The position numbers were made by a program, and so were the translations under genes. Shown here one piece after another: positions 62,833 through 64,000 of a DNA stretch of 64,000 nucleotides (position 1 is the stretch's first letter; every line of letters starts with the position of its first letter). The DNA is from Burkholderiales bacterium. GTDB taxonomy: Bacteria > Pseudomonadota > Gammaproteobacteria > Burkholderiales > Burkholderiaceae_D. The stretch lies in the NCBI GenBank assembly GCA_016200895.1, contig JACQDX010000104.1, forward strand, positions 124,001-188,000, read 5' to 3'. Below the pieces are notes generated by a model. The model saw only the letters and a program-made list of their open reading frames with translations, did not search any database and was not told the DNA's origin.

Positions 62833-64000
62833 CAAAAGACGCTAAAAATCTGATCGTTGGTCTCGATATCGGCACCTCAAAAATTGTGGCGGTCGTGGCA
62901 GAAGTCATGCCTGACGGCAGGCATGAAGTCATCGGTTTGGGACAGCATGAATCCAAAGGGCTGAAAAAAGGTGTCGTCGTCAATATCGAGGCGACCGTCG
63001 AATCCATACAGCGCGCTTTGGAAGAAGCCGAGTTGATGGCTGACTGCAAGATACGCAATGTGTACACCGGCATCGCCGGCAGCCATATCCGCAGCTTTAA
63101 TTCCAGCGGCATGGTGGCGATCAAGGATAAAGAAGTCACCGCGGCCGATGTTTCGCGCGTGATAGAAACTGCCAAGGCCGTCAATATCCCGACCGACCAG
63201 CAATTGCTGCATACCTTGCCGCAAGAATTTATCGTCGATAGCCAGGATGATGTGCGCGAACCGATAGGCATGAGCGGCATACGCCTCGAAGTCAAAGTGC
63301 ATATCGTCACAGGTGCTGTGTCTGCCGTTCAGAACATCGTCAAGTGTGTGCGCCGTTGTGGCCTGGAAGTGTCTGACCTCATCTTGCAACCGATGGCTTC
63401 GGCTGAAGCAGTGCTGACCAAGGATGAAAAAGAACTGGGCGTCGTGTTGATCGATATCGGTGGCGGCACGACTGATGTGGCAGTATTCAGCGAAGGCGCT
63501 ATACGTCATACCGCAGTGATCCCGATTGCCGGTGACCAGATCACCAATGATATCGCCATGGCTTTGCGCACGCCGACCTCAGAAGCAGAAGAAATCAAGG
63601 TGCGTTTTGGTGTCGCCAAGCAGGTATTGGCTGACCCGTCCGACACGCTGGAAGTGCCAGGTCTGGGTGACCGCGGACCGCGTTCATTATCACGTCAGGC
63701 TTTGGCGGCTGTTATCGAGCCGCGCGTAGAAGAATTGTTTGCGCTGGTGCACCAGGTGGTGCGCGAATCCGGCTATGAAGATGTGCTGTCATCCGGCATC
63801 GTTTTGACAGGTGGTTCTGCTGCCATGCCGGGCATGGTTGAGATGGCAGAAGACATCTTTTTGAAGCCGACCAGATTAGGTATGCCGGCGTACAGCGGGC
63901 AGTTGGCAGATGTCGTGCGCAGCCTGCGTTACGCCACAGTTTTGGGGTTGTTGTTGGAAGCGAAGAAGCAGTATTTGCGCGGTCATCTGGTCACTCGGCA
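62829..64000 (+). CDS. ftsA: FtsA, actin-like divisome protein (cut by the window edge)
   Basis: The first 390 codons of FtsA, which anchors FtsZ to the membrane. GLDIGTSKIVAVVAEV at the N-terminus, the 1C domain region, VLIDIGGGTTDVAVF (phosphate 2) near residue 205, and GIVLTGGSAAMPGMVEMAEDIF near 320. The C-terminal membrane-targeting helix and ftsZ should lie just outside. Confidence 0.96.
   Translation, partial: MTKDAKNLIVGLDIGTSKIVAVVAEVMPDGRHEVIGLGQHESKGLKKGVVVNIEATVESIQRALEEAELMADCKIRNVYTGIAGSHIRSFNSSGMVAIKDKEVTAADVSRVIETAKAVNIPTDQQLLHTLPQEFIVDSQDDVREPIGMSGIRLEVKVHIVTGAVSAVQNIVKCVRRCGLEVSDLILQPMASAEAVLTKDEKELGVVLIDIGGGTTDVAVFSEGAIRHTAVIPIAGDQITNDIAMALRTPTSEAEEIKVRFGVAKQVLADPSDTLEVPGLGDRGPRSLSRQALAAVIEPRVEELFALVHQVVRESGYEDVLSSGIVLTGGSAAMPGMVEMAEDIFLKPTRLGMPAYSGQLADVVRSLRYATVLGLLLEAKKQYLRGHLVTR

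Overview
The window looks like chromosomal DNA of a betaproteobacterium of the Burkholderiales, probably Oxalobacteraceae-like (Undibacterium, Herbaspirillum or Janthinobacterium relatives). This is inferred from protein style, moderate GC content and the gene order of the division/cell-wall cluster. No 16S gene or other taxonomic marker is present.

Layout. 1-7.1 kb: the start of an MdtAB-type RND efflux operon (minus), a small membrane protein, an oleate hydratase next to a Cys/His-rich copper-storage-like protein, a decayed family 3 pectate lyase, and a secreted beta/gamma-crystallin plus glycine-zipper protein. 7.6-16.4 kb: one very large gene for a cyclic beta-1,2-glucan synthase. 16.7-27.0 kb: an envelope and general-stress neighbourhood of small lipoproteins (DUF4398, OmpA-like, BON), CsbD, DUF3309, a coiled-coil protein, a phospholipase D-type lipoprotein, an OmpA porin and a Yip1-type membrane protein. 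It also holds a broken alcohol dehydrogenase tail. A broken DNA/RNA endonuclease and a membrane-GNAT fusion follow.

29.1-39.3 kb is the most interesting part: an RNA repair and Ro-ribonucleoprotein island. A divergent RtcR activator (CARF plus AAA+) faces a textbook sigma-54 promoter that reads into a Ro60/Rsr (TROVE) gene. The 1.6 kb between rsr and rtcB carries nine structured RNA modules in tandem, interrupted by one zinc-ribbon gene. All share one Y-RNA-like architecture: a closing stem ending GA, an internal loop starting AUGC on the 5' side and ending UUG on the 3' side, and a second stem, in all but one followed by UACAU. Base changes in the stems are compensated between copies. Five are minimal stems of about 70-80 nt, two are intermediate, and the last two contain an almost perfect tRNA mimic in permuted order (T arm, 7-bp acceptor, D arm, no anticodon arm), as known for bacterial YrlA RNAs. 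rtcB, rtcA, an AT-rich orphan gene, a tiny leader ORF with alternative hairpins, a second rtcB and a small basic protein follow. Together this suggests a stress-induced RNA repair and surveillance system with an expanded Y RNA repertoire.

39.5-47.7 kb: an acyltransferase-like membrane protein, an MFS transporter, a TPP enzyme of the acetolactate synthase type, the RNase P RNA gene and a large Cache-PAS-GAF-GGDEF-EAL signalling protein. 48.1-64 kb: the canonical dcw cluster mraZ-rsmH-ftsL-ftsI-murE-murF-mraY-murD-ftsW-murG-murC-ddl-ftsQ-ftsA, mostly with overlapping stop and start codons, preceded by a four-fold MraZ box and running off the right edge inside ftsA.
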